Origin: Halioglobus japonicus
GTDB taxonomy: Bacteria; Pseudomonadota; Gammaproteobacteria; Pseudomonadales; Halieaceae
Length of the DNA stretch: 35,216 nucleotides
Assembly (NCBI GenBank): GCA_902705825.1
Contig: CACSIL010000001.1
Location: 438,542-473,757, forward strand
Direction of reading: 5' to 3'
The notes under the pieces were generated by a model that was given only the letters and a program-made list of their open reading frames with translations, was not told the DNA's origin and did no database searches. Shown piece by piece: positions 16,698 through 25,016 of this stretch. How positions within the stretch are numbered: the stretch's first letter is position 1; each line of letters starts with the position of its first letter. The position numbers were made by a program, and so were the translations under genes.

Positions 16698-18011
16698 ATG
16701 AATTCACTCTCAAAATCCCACGATGACCAAGGGCTTGACTGGTTGTTTGCCCAGGCACGCGAATACCCGCTGCTGACTTCTATCGAGGAGCACGATATCG
16801 ATGCGAGAAAATGGCAGGCGCGGGATGCAGTGCTGGAAAGTTTCCTCGCTGATGCCAGCGGCCGGAAATTTTTTCGGCATTGGGTCATTAATCTCCTGAA
16901 CAACCCGCCCAATCTGAAGGAGTTTCAGAAACAGGAGTACTATTATCTGTTGCGGCGCGAGCAGGATGAACTGTTGAAGGACAGTAACAAGGCAGCCCTT
17001 TTGAACAGGCTGCTCAAGCAATTGGCGAAGCCCGACAGCGCCAGTGCACGAAGCGCTGTACTGCATACTCTATCGCAATTGAACCTGACGCCGCTGCTGG
17101 TCACAGGCTTGGCCGAAGTGCTGCTGGATAGTAAAGAGCCCGCAGAAATTACCACTGCACTGCGCTACTGGCGACAATTCTGGGATGCATCGATTGAACT
17201 CAATACCTGTGAACCACGGGTCTCCGAGGTCCATCGCGAGGCATTGCATCACCAGATACGGGTCTATTTGTCTGCGCGGGATAAGCTGGTCAATCACAAC
17301 CTCCGTCTGGTGTTTTCCATCGCCGGTAAAATGCAGAGTGCAACCGTGCCGTATTCCGACCGCGTGCAAAGTGGGGTGCTCGGACTGTTAAGGGCCGCAG
17401 AGAAATTTGACTACCGAACGGGCCACCGCTTCAGCACTTACGCCTACAACTGGATCAGCCAGTCAGCGCGCAGGATGCTGGAAGACCAGCGCGCCATCGT
17501 GCGCTTACCCGCCGGTGTCAATGAGCAGGTTAACCGGCTGTACCGTGAACGCTTGTCGTACCTGAATATCAATGGTGAAGAAGCCGGCGTGCAAGTGCTG
17601 GCTGATCGCCTGCAAATGGAGCCCGAGGAGGTCAAGCGCCTGCAGCAAATCGGCAATCTTTCGGTTTCTCTCGACAGCACGTTCAATGACGACCCCGGTG
17701 AGCAGACACTGGGCGATAAGCTCAGCGGTTGGACGTACTCACCCCCTGCGGCCAGGGCAGAGCAACTGTCTCTCAACCGCTGCCTGATGACGAGCCTGAA
17801 GGATCTGACCCCGCAGGAGCAAAGGGTTATTGCGCTGCGCTGGGGGCTGGACAATTCACAGCCGCTAAGCCGCCGGGAAATGGCGGACAATCTCAGCGTC
17901 TCTACCGAGCGCATTCGTCAGCTTGAGGTATCAGCACTGCGAAAACTTCGCGATGACGAGAACGTGGCCCAGGCCTTCCTGGATTATCAAGGTGACCACG
18001 CACACGATTGA
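16698..18011 (+). CDS. Atypical sigma-70 family RNA polymerase sigma factor
   Basis: A 437-residue sigma factor. Residues about 14-48 resemble region 1.2 (FAQAREYPLLTSIEEHDI). A roughly 140-residue insertion (about 50-190) with no recognisable motif follows. Region 2 spans about 196-266 (HNLRLVFSIAGKM, then FDYRTGHRFSTYAYNWI), region 3 about 267-325, and region 4 about 366-420 (LTPQEQRVIALRWGL, ERIRQLEVSALRKLR). The length and inter-1.2/2 insertion recall RpoD, but the insert is different and region 1.1 is missing, so it is a group 2-like alternative sigma rather than the housekeeping one. AGAGG precedes the ATG. No anti-sigma gene is adjacent; a flavin reductase follows after 75 bp. Confidence 0.88.
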   Translation: MNSLSKSHDDQGLDWLFAQAREYPLLTSIEEHDIDARKWQARDAVLESFLADASGRKFFRHWVINLLNNPPNLKEFQKQEYYYLLRREQDELLKDSNKAALLNRLLKQLAKPDSASARSAVLHTLSQLNLTPLLVTGLAEVLLDSKEPAEITTALRYWRQFWDASIELNTCEPRVSEVHREALHHQIRVYLSARDKLVNHNLRLVFSIAGKMQSATVPYSDRVQSGVLGLLRAAEKFDYRTGHRFSTYAYNWISQSARRMLEDQRAIVRLPAGVNEQVNRLYRERLSYLNINGEEAGVQVLADRLQMEPEEVKRLQQIGNLSVSLDSTFNDDPGEQTLGDKLSGWTYSPPAARAEQLSLNRCLMTSLKDLTPQEQRVIALRWGLDNSQPLSRREMADNLSVSTERIRQLEVSALRKLRDDENVAQAFLDYQGDHAHD

Positions 18012-18044
18012 GTCCGCGGGAAAGACAGACCCAACATACAGCCC

Positions 18045-18058
18045 CCGCATAAATGCGG
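18045..18058. promoter_or_regulatory. Short palindrome between sigma factor and flavin reductase
   Basis: CCGCAT-AA-ATGCGG is a perfect inverted repeat in the 75-bp gap, 28 bp before the next start. It could be a small operator or an mRNA hairpin. Confidence 0.3.
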
Positions 18059-18086
18059 TAAACAGAACAAGGCAGGAGAAACCCCC

Positions 18087-18731
18087 ATGCTACTGGACAG
18101 CCAGGCCATTGCGGCCATGACCGCGCGCAGGCGTGCCGCCTTCGTCAATTCCCTCAGCGGGTTTAAATCGGCCAATCTTGTCGGTACCGCCGATGCCAGT
18201 GGTGGCACCAATCTGGCCATCATGAGTTCTGCCGTGCACCTTGGCTCCCATCCACCTCTGCTGGCTTTGGTGATCAGACCGGGAGGGGATGATCGACACA
18301 CGCTGGCCAATGTTCTGCATACGGGTTGCTTCACGCTTAACCATGTGAACACTGCCATTATTGAAGCCGCACATCAGACAGCTGCACGTTACCCACGGGA
18401 TATTTCTGAATTTGACGCCACCGGGCTCACCCCGCAGTGGCAGCCGGATTTCAATGCGCCGATGGTGGCAGAAGCGACGGTAAAGCTGGGTCTGCGTTTG
18501 CGCGAACACCAGGAACTGGCGATTAATCGAACGCACCTGCTCATCGGTGAAATCGTGCTGTCTGAAGTCCCCGAGGCCCAGATCAACGCGGACGGTAGTC
18601 TCGATCTTGCTGGTTCTGACACCGTGGCATTGGCGGGGCTGGACACGTATTACAGATCCGTTCCCGTAAAACGCATGGCCTATGCAAAGCCCGACCTGCC
18701 GCCCAGAGCGGTCAATAGCGATCCGGTTTAA
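18087..18731 (+). CDS. Flavin reductase-like FMN-binding split-barrel protein
   Basis: A 214-residue protein of the flavin reductase-like domain family. It has the expected SANLVGTADASGGTNLAIMSS opening of the FMN site and FTLNHVNTAIIEAAHQTAARY following, with RTHLLIGEIV later in the barrel. Members supply reduced flavin to monooxygenases or bind FMN for other purposes. AGGAG lies before the ATG. It follows the sigma factor by 75 bp on the same strand and could be co-transcribed; functional linkage is not evident. Confidence 0.85.
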   Translation: MLLDSQAIAAMTARRRAAFVNSLSGFKSANLVGTADASGGTNLAIMSSAVHLGSHPPLLALVIRPGGDDRHTLANVLHTGCFTLNHVNTAIIEAAHQTAARYPRDISEFDATGLTPQWQPDFNAPMVAEATVKLGLRLREHQELAINRTHLLIGEIVLSEVPEAQINADGSLDLAGSDTVALAGLDTYYRSVPVKRMAYAKPDLPPRAVNSDPV

Positions 18732-18750
18732 CCAATGGTTAGCGATTGGT
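18731..18750. terminator. Weak hairpin between convergent genes
   Basis: ACCAAT (18731-18736) and ATTGGT (18745-18750) form a 6-bp stem with an 8-base loop, starting at the last base of the flavin reductase stop. The zinc peptidase gene converges from the right. Confidence 0.3.
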
Positions 18751-18840
18751 CATCTCGCCTCTTGGAGGTTTTGGGTATCGCGTGTTGAATTAGTGTGGTC
18801 GTTTGCCCTGCCCGGTTGATATGCCCGCTCTGCAAACTTG

Positions 18841-19530
18841 CTAGCGTCGTAGTACGGCTAACCAGCGACCCAGGTTGAGCAGACTCGCCAGGGAAGCTGC
18901 GACATAGGTTAGGGCAGCGGCTCGCAGAATGCGGTTGGCATGCGGGAGGTCGCCATCGTGCAGGTAGTTCCCGGCCTGTAGTAGCGGCAGGGCCTTGTTG
19001 AAACTCGCATCAAACTCCACCGGTAATGTGGAAAGATGAACTAGTGTGCCCACCAGCATGGAGGCAATGGCGGCGCCGAGGAACAGGAATGTCATGCCCG
19101 GTGCCCGGGTAATCAGCATCACCACCGGCGCAGCAAGCATGAGAGCGCTGCCGATTTTCTGGCCGCGAGCGGCAAACGCTGCCAGTCGCTGTCTGTTGCG
19201 AAACAGCGCCTCATTGCGTGCATCCTGTATGGCGTGGCCGACTTCATGCGCCGCTACGGTTATCGCAGTGAGAGAGCAGCCATCGTATTTATCCTGCGTT
19301 AACCTTACCGCTTTTGCCTGTGGATCATAATGATCACCCGTGGGTGTTACTTCAACGGCTATCTGCTGCAGATCAAGCTGGTCCAGCAGGTGACGAGCAA
19401 GTTCCGCGCCGGAGCCCTGCTGCCGGTACCGATCAGCGGGCTCACTGTACTTCTTCAGCACGTGCTTCACCCACACGCCAGGTACCGCAATGACAACGAG
19501 CAGAAGCACAATGATGGCAATGGCGAACAC
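18841..19530 (-). CDS. Membrane zinc metallopeptidase (YugP/Zn_peptidase_2 type)
   Basis: A 229-residue inner-membrane protein with an N-terminal transmembrane helix (about 2-20), the zincin motif HEVGH at 95-99 within VAAHEVGHAIQDA, and two central hydrophobic helices (IGSALMLAAPVVMLI, MTFLFLGAAIASMLVGT). This matches the PF04298 family of putative neutral zinc metallopeptidases. The first codon is GTG at 19530. It lies 38 bp downstream of the AbgT-type transporter on the same strand, so the pair probably forms an operon. Substrates of the family are unknown. Confidence 0.88.
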   Translation of the reverse strand: MFAIAIIVLLLVVIAVPGVWVKHVLKKYSEPADRYRQQGSGAELARHLLDQLDLQQIAVEVTPTGDHYDPQAKAVRLTQDKYDGCSLTAITVAAHEVGHAIQDARNEALFRNRQRLAAFAARGQKIGSALMLAAPVVMLITRAPGMTFLFLGAAIASMLVGTLVHLSTLPVEFDASFNKALPLLQAGNYLHDGDLPHANRILRAAALTYVAASLASLLNLGRWLAVLRR

Positions 19531-19568
19531 GGGCTAAGTACGCCTGTTGCGTCGGCAGCGCACTGCCA

Positions 19569-21119
19569 TTAGTGGACGCTGCTCCAGCTGTATTCAGACT
19601 GCAGCCCCAGTGGTATCCCAAGCCCCCAGTACACCAGCAAAAACACCGTCCAGGCGATGATGAAGGTGATGGAATAGGGCAACATCATTGCGGTGACTGT
19701 GCCGATACCAGCCTTTGTTACATAACGCTGGCAGTACACAACCACCAATGGAAAATAGGGCATCAAGGGGGTGATGATGTTGGTGGTTGAGTCACCCACA
19801 CGATAGGCGGCCTGTGTCAGGTCAGGCGAGATGCCCAGCCCCATCAGCATCGGCACGAAGATGGGTGCCAGTAACGCCCACTTGGCTGAAGCCGAGCCCA
19901 CGAACAGGTTGAGAAGCGCAGTGAGCAGCACCATGCCGGTGATCGTCAGCGGTGCCGGCAGCCCCATTGTTTGCAGCGCACCCGCACCCTCCAGTGCCAG
20001 CAGTACACCCAGGTTGGATTGGGAAAAAGCGTAGATAAACTGCGCGATAAAAAACATGATGACCAGATAGTAGGCCATACTGCCCATTGCCTTGGTCATC
20101 CCGGCGATGATATCGCTGCTACTTTTCACCGTGCCGGCTGCCACGCCATAGACCACGCCCGGCAGCAGGAACAGTATAAAGATCAGCGGTACGATGGAAG
20201 CCATCAGGGGCGCACCGCTTTCTGTCAGCGAACCGCTTGCGCCGCGCCATGCCGAATCAGTGGGCCAGGCAGACCACGCCAGCAGGGCGCACGCCGCAGC
20301 CACACTGACCAGCGCATAACGCAGGGCGGTGCGTTCACGCGGCGAAGGGGCTTGCATTTCGGTCGGCTCCGCAATGTCCTTGTCTACTTGAGTCGCGCGC
20401 AGCCGGGGCTCCACCACGCGATCTGTAATCAGCCAGCCCAGTGCGATGATCAGTGCTGATGAGGTGGCCGTGAAGAAGAAATTATTGAGCGGATTGAGTG
20501 TCACATCCGGTGCAATAATCTGGGCTGCTGACTGCGAGATCCCCTGCAGCATGGGGTCAATGGCCGAGGGTATGAAGTTGGCCGAGAAGCCACCCGAGAC
20601 GCCGGCGAAGGCCGCGGCGATACCGGCCAGTGGGTGCCGGCCTGCCGCATGGAAAATAATTCCCCCCAGCGGGATGACGAGCACATAGCCGGCATCTGCA
20701 GCCGTGTGACTGACGATTCCGACGAGAATAATCATAGGTGTTAGCAGCCACCGCGCGGTGACTCCCAGCATGGCGCGCAGGCCAGTGTTGATAAACCCGG
20801 TGTGCTCGGCAACGCCAATCCCCATCATCGCCACCAGCACAACACCTATCGGATGAAAATGGGCGAAGGTGCTGACCATGGAAGACAGGAACTGTGTCAT
20901 CGCGCCAGCCGACAATTGATTGATAATGACCAGCGGCTCCTGAGTGCGGGGGTCGATCAAGTCATAGCTGAACAGGGACATCAGCCAGGACAAAATCCAT
21001 ACGGCCAGCAGCAGCACGATGAATAGCACCGCCGGGTCCGGCAGCGCATTGCCGATACGCTCGACAGCAGCCAGCGTGCCGCGTGCCTGCTGCTGCGGCC
21101 GTGTAGTGGGTGTAGCCAT
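19569..21119 (-). CDS. AbgT-family transporter
   Basis: A 516-residue polytopic inner-membrane protein of the AbgT (p-aminobenzoyl-glutamate/antimetabolite) transporter family. Landmarks include ERIGNALPDPAVLFI at the N-terminus, SHTAADAGYVLVIPLG, GGFSANFIPSAIDPML and, near the C-terminus, GDSTTNIITPLMPYFPL. Family members import p-aminobenzoyl-glutamate or export sulfonamides using an ion gradient. GAGG lies 8 bases before the ATG at 21119. It is followed by a zinc metallopeptidase gene 38 bp away; in other bacteria AbgT partners are amidohydrolases, so this pairing is not the classic abg operon. Confidence 0.92.
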   Translation of the reverse strand: MATPTTRPQQQARGTLAAVERIGNALPDPAVLFIVLLLAVWILSWLMSLFSYDLIDPRTQEPLVIINQLSAGAMTQFLSSMVSTFAHFHPIGVVLVAMMGIGVAEHTGFINTGLRAMLGVTARWLLTPMIILVGIVSHTAADAGYVLVIPLGGIIFHAAGRHPLAGIAAAFAGVSGGFSANFIPSAIDPMLQGISQSAAQIIAPDVTLNPLNNFFFTATSSALIIALGWLITDRVVEPRLRATQVDKDIAEPTEMQAPSPRERTALRYALVSVAAACALLAWSAWPTDSAWRGASGSLTESGAPLMASIVPLIFILFLLPGVVYGVAAGTVKSSSDIIAGMTKAMGSMAYYLVIMFFIAQFIYAFSQSNLGVLLALEGAGALQTMGLPAPLTITGMVLLTALLNLFVGSASAKWALLAPIFVPMLMGLGISPDLTQAAYRVGDSTTNIITPLMPYFPLVVVYCQRYVTKAGIGTVTAMMLPYSITFIIAWTVFLLVYWGLGIPLGLQSEYSWSSVH

Positions 21120-21511
21120 CCTGGGAACCTCGATAGGAATGTGGCAACAGTCTACGTTTGTGTCTCCGCGGGTACAAATGTCGCACTTGCCGCAATACCC
21201 TCAGGTTGCAGTACCCGTTCGGCATGGTGAAATGCATGTCGGAATCCGGAGAGGTAGGGGGATGTCTGAGCCCGGGTCGCGCGGCGTTCAAGGTTGGCGT
21301 CGCCAGCGTTGGGCCGTGCGTGCTTTGTCGTGGCATCAGCAGATTTGTCATTCATCGGTATCACCCATTTTTTTGTCCTGCGACAAAGTCAGAGAATGCG
21401 GCAATGGGGAGGATGGTTCAGGTGTTCAGGCTCTATCAGCTCGCTCTGTCATGCGATCGTGAACTACTTTGGTTATCATGGATGATCAATCCGCCACAGG
21501 GATATTCGACA
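21120..21511. other. Divergent intergenic region, 392 bp
   Basis: It should contain the promoters of the AbgT-type gene (minus) and the DUF1214 gene (plus). The plus frame stays open back to 21158, but the translation there lacks family similarity or a good RBS. No other feature stands out. Confidence 0.5.
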
Positions 21512-22654
21512 ATGTCTGATAGCAGTAGCGCGAAGATGCACCAGCAGGGCATTCTGGACGGCAGCCTTTGGGCCGAGTTCTGTGATGAACTGAAAGCTGC
21601 AGGTGACGTTGTCCTGCGGGCGCAAACACCGCCAGACCTGTTCAATCGTGCGGAAGGCTTTCGCTACCTCACCCGGCTGCTGCGCGCGGGGCTCGATAGC
21701 TATATGGAGTCCAGCGATCCGCGTTTCCCGCGCTTTTTTCAACTGGCCAATGAGACCATTAAGATCGGCAACGACAACCCGGACAATATCTACCACAACG
21801 CGAATGTGGACGGCACTCTGGACTACAAGCTCAGGGGCAACCGCGGCACTGTGGATTACCTGAGCTTTGGCACCAAGGCTGGCAGCTACGCAACCACAGG
21901 CTCCATGGAGCCCACCGGGCAACTGGAGGCAGCTGATCTTGAGCTGGATGCCAATGGTGATTTCGAGATCGTACTCAGCAGCCGACCGCACGCCGGCAAC
22001 TGGCTGCCCATGCGCGAAGACAGTGAGAGCCTGATCGTGCGACAGACCTTTGGGGATCGCAGCAAGGAAACCGCTGCTACCTATTCCATTGAGTGTATCA
22101 GCACCCAGGGCGACGACAGTCTCAACCCGGCTGCCTTCGCCGGACAGTTGTTGCGCAGCGCCGGGTTCGTCAAGAATACCGCAGACATGTTCGCCCAGTG
22201 GATGGACCGCTACAGTGCCCATATCAATGCACTCCCCTCCGATGATCAGGCACGCTGCCAGCGCGCCGGCGGCGACGCAGCCATTCACTACTTGCAAAGT
22301 TACTGGAAGTTGGCCCCGGACGAGGCGTTGCTGATCTATGCGCGCGACGTGCCAAACTGCAAAACTTGGAACTTTCAGCTGTCCAACTACTGGATGGAAT
22401 CGCTGGACTACCGCTACCATCGCATCAGTGTGAACAAACACACAGCGGCCTATAACCGCGATGGGTCTGTCACCGTGGTCGTCGCCCACACTGATCCGGG
22501 CGCCTGCTTCCCCAACTGGCTGACTACCACTGGCCATGATCAGGGGGGAATGCTGTGGCGCTGGGTGGAGGCGGATAGGCACCCACCGGTAGATTGTCGC
22601 GTAGTGAAGTTCGCTGAATTGCAGTCGGCGTTCCAGCAGGAGAAAACACCGTGA
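21512..22654 (+). CDS. DUF1214 domain-containing protein
   Basis: A 380-residue protein with the two parts seen in DUF1214 proteins. The N-terminal half contains NVDGTLDYKLRGNRGTVDYL and DLELDANGDFEIVLSSRPH; the C-terminal half contains WNFQLSNYWMESLDYR, HTDPGACFPNWLTTTGHDQG and MLWRW. The function is unknown. The start at 21512 (MSDSSSAKMH) follows an AGGGA-like lead; 21482 is an alternative. The stop overlaps the GTG of the next, broken sulfotransferase gene (GTGA), so the two were an operon. DUF1214 proteins beside sulfotransferases recur in lipid/steroid-type loci (from general knowledge). Confidence 0.82.
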   Translation: MSDSSSAKMHQQGILDGSLWAEFCDELKAAGDVVLRAQTPPDLFNRAEGFRYLTRLLRAGLDSYMESSDPRFPRFFQLANETIKIGNDNPDNIYHNANVDGTLDYKLRGNRGTVDYLSFGTKAGSYATTGSMEPTGQLEAADLELDANGDFEIVLSSRPHAGNWLPMREDSESLIVRQTFGDRSKETAATYSIECISTQGDDSLNPAAFAGQLLRSAGFVKNTADMFAQWMDRYSAHINALPSDDQARCQRAGGDAAIHYLQSYWKLAPDEALLIYARDVPNCKTWNFQLSNYWMESLDYRYHRISVNKHTAAYNRDGSVTVVVAHTDPGACFPNWLTTTGHDQGGMLWRWVEADRHPPVDCRVVKFAELQSAFQQEKTP

Positions 22655-23303
22655 CCGATAGCTCGCAGGCCATCGGGGAGGTGGCACTCGACTGCGCAGC
22701 GATGCTGGCGCAGGCCAGCGCATGGAAGCATGGATCGATCAGTACCCGGAGATTCTGCGGGAGCAATTGGCACCTCCTGTGTGTATTGTCGGTTTAACCC
22801 GCACCTGTATCACACTGTTGCACCGCTGCTGCAATCCAACCCCGAGATTGCGTCTATACACCCGATGGGCCCAATCGGCGCAGACGAGGAAATATTATTG
22901 TTGGAGCATAGCTTAAACAGTTATGTGCCCAATTCATTTGCCCATGTGCCGGACTATGGTCGCTTTGTGGCTGCGGCCGGCAATACCCCCGCCAATGAGC
23001 AACTGAAGCGGCAATTGCAACTTTTGCAGTGGCAGAAAAGCGCCGCGGTGAACGTGCCGAGCGCTGGCTGCTGAAAGAGACTCACTGCGACCCGGTGGTG
23101 AGTATCCCCTCCACGGCGAGCATGTACTGCAACCTGTGGCTTACCGGGAATCAGCACGCCGACAAGCATGTGGTAGGGCGGAAGGTTCTCGAGGTGTTCT
23201 CTCGGGGCACTCGGCACATGCCTATACACTGTCTGAATACGGGTATACAGAGGAGGGCATCCGCAGTCGTTTTGCGGATTATTGTGGCCGGTTTATTCTC
23301 TAG
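22651..23303 (+). pseudogene. Wrecked sulfotransferase gene
   Basis: Starting with GTG at 22651, pieces of a PAPS sulfotransferase appear in different frames. They include EAWIDQYPEILREQLAPPVC followed by a mutated P-loop GLTRTCITLLHR (normally RTGTT); SIHPMGPIGADEEILLLEHS and FAHVPDYGRFVAAAGNTPAN in a second frame; RRGERAERWLLKETH and DPVVSIPSTASMYCNLWLTG in a third; and EYGYTEEGIRSRFADYCGRF in a fourth segment ending at 23303. At least three frame changes (near 22830, 23035 and 23215) and internal deletions, including much of the region between WLLK and HRDP, make it non-functional. It was translationally coupled to the DUF1214 gene. Confidence 0.88.
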
Positions 23304-23605
23304 CTAGCGTTACAAGCCGCATCAGAACTCCTATATTGAACGATCTGTGTCAGTTATTTTTACATTCCTAGAAATACGCATTCAACTGCGCCGTGGGGAA
23401 AAGAGCCTAGCCATTGAAAGTAGGATACTTTCTGCAATATGGCACTGTATTTGCTGCATCCGTCGAGGTGCTGACCTCCACAGGTGGATTGTGCCATTTT
23501 TTTTCGGCCTGGCTGGTCTTGGGCTCAGCTGATACAAGTGCCGAAAGCTTACGGATAGCCCCCCGGAGCTGGCCCCCCCAAAAAATCTCTAAAGGACATC
23601 GGCTA
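23304..23605. other. Intergenic region, 302 bp
   Basis: No gene is supported. Two C-runs (CCCCCC near 23560 and 23575) followed by six As lie just before the PEP-CTERM-like gene and could form part of a leader; I see no riboswitch signature. Confidence 0.45.
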
Positions 23606-24244
23606 ATGCGCATCATGTACAGGCTTTGTGTTTCCATTCTGCTGCCGTCACTTTTTTTGTTGGTGGCTCCAGCCAGCGTCGCTGTACCCATTCAGCTGAC
23701 ACAAGCTGAGTTTAACGAACAGATAGACGATTATTTTGCGATAGTCGAAACATTCGAGACTACTCAATCGGGGTTTTATTCCTCCCCGTTTACCTTTGCC
23801 AATGGAACCATTGAATCTCGTATTGGCGTTGCCGTGAATAGTCTCCACCCACCTTTTTGTAGAGATATGGATACCTGTCTTGTGCAACGGGTAATACCTG
23901 AGGAAAAGAGATTTTATGGCTTTCCTGAAAGCACCCTGCTCTGGGGGGCAACGATGGATTTTGTTTCTTTGTCTGACACCTTTCTGTTCAATGTTATTGG
24001 TGGTAGCGGTGTTCTCACGCTGGAGTTTTCACCCGAGACACAGGCCACGTTTCTTGGCTTTAAAGATGTACTTGGTATTAGCGCTATCACGGTGGAAAAC
24101 CTGGGTGGTGGTTCGCCGCGGTCATGGTCGAATTATAGTTTCGATGACATAACGACGGGATCCAGCGTGGCAGCCCCACCGACCATCTGGTTGTTTTGTA
24201 TCGCTTTGTTAGTGGTAATGCGGAAGCGATTTCGTCACAGGTAG
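23606..24244 (+). CDS. Secreted protein with PEP-CTERM-like sorting tail
   Basis: A 212-residue protein with a signal peptide (residues 1 to about 27: RLCVSILLPSLFLLVAPASV) and a C-terminal tripartite tail. The tail has APPTIWLF, a hydrophobic helix (CIALLVVM) and a basic end (RKRFRHR). This matches exosortase-sorted proteins in layout, with APP in place of the usual PEP; such variants are common in marine gammaproteobacteria. The middle (about 30-185) includes EFNEQIDDYFAIVETFE and a beta-rich region with no recognised domain. Start 23606 is chosen because AAAGGA lies about 10 bases upstream and the signal peptide begins there. No exosortase gene is in the window. Confidence 0.8.
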   Translation: MRIMYRLCVSILLPSLFLLVAPASVAVPIQLTQAEFNEQIDDYFAIVETFETTQSGFYSSPFTFANGTIESRIGVAVNSLHPPFCRDMDTCLVQRVIPEEKRFYGFPESTLLWGATMDFVSLSDTFLFNVIGGSGVLTLEFSPETQATFLGFKDVLGISAITVENLGGGSPRSWSNYSFDDITTGSSVAAPPTIWLFCIALLVVMRKRFRHR

Positions 24245-24385
24245 CGCGTGGTATATTCGCTCCGCTCGCTCCTATTTGAATCTGGACGAAGCTATCCTTA
24301 TGGTTGAAAATATTGGGTAGAGCCAACACTCATGAAAGTGTTGCTATTAATAATGTACACAAGCTCAATACTCAGGAGGTAGTGC

Positions 24386-25016
24386 ATGCCTCAATCCAAA
24401 AAGGGAAGGACACCCAATCGTAAGGTTTCGCGTACAGGGAATTGGTCTACGACAGAATTCACTCGATTAACGCTCCTGCTTACTACGAGAATAGTGTGTA
24501 TTTTCAATTAGGTGGTCATGGCGATTCATATATTCGATCTGTGAATGCCTTCGATGCGACGGATGTTGATCAGTATTGGTTTGTTGGCGGCCCGCAGTAT
24601 GACGAACTCACGCCGGCAGTTGATGATAACTTCGTTTATACATTTACGACAAAGCTCGATGTTATTAACAGAGTCGATGGGACATTGCATACGACTATTG
24701 CGTCCCCGGATTTGACCGGCATGGTTATACTGGTGAAGTTGCAACCGTACTAACTAAAGAAGGCAATGTTGTTGTGATACAGCAAGGTTCGATAGTTCTT
24801 TTTGACGTTAGTAACGCATCCATTTTGTTGCAGAAAGAGGACTCTGGCTTCTATGGGCAGGTATCCGTCGGCGGTGGCAGGCCGACCTATGTCATAGATA
24901 CGGACAGTCACCAGGTCGTCTGGAGTTATCCCACTTCAGATCACCTCAGTGTTGCGGAAGATGGTAGTTGGTATATTCCCGGGGAAGGTACCTTAGTGTC
25001 GATTAGCCTTCAGTAG
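24386..25016 (+). pseudogene. Frameshifted PQQ-like beta-propeller protein remnant
   Basis: A good RBS (AGGAGG) precedes ATG 24386, but that frame stops at 24511. A second frame from about 24442 gives repeat-like sequence (YDRIHSINAPAYYENSVYF, NAFDATDVDQYWFVGG, PAVDDNFVYTFTTKLDVINR). After a frameshift near 24715-24730 a third frame continues (GYTGEVATVLTKEGNVVVIQ, NASILLQKEDSGFYGQ, WSYPTSDHLSVAEDGSWYIP) to 25016. Alternating Asp-rich blades resemble PQQ-binding-like/BamB-type propellers, but too few blades remain for a whole propeller. Both frame changes could in principle be sequencing errors. Confidence 0.6.

Noticed and set aside
21476..22723. 415-codon open frame on the minus strand
   Set aside because: It lies opposite the DUF1214 gene, is an antisense artefact of codon usage and has no family features.
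23540..23605. Possible riboswitch in the C-run leader before the PEP-CTERM-like gene
   Set aside because: The two C-runs do not match any riboswitch core that I know and no strong stem could be drawn.
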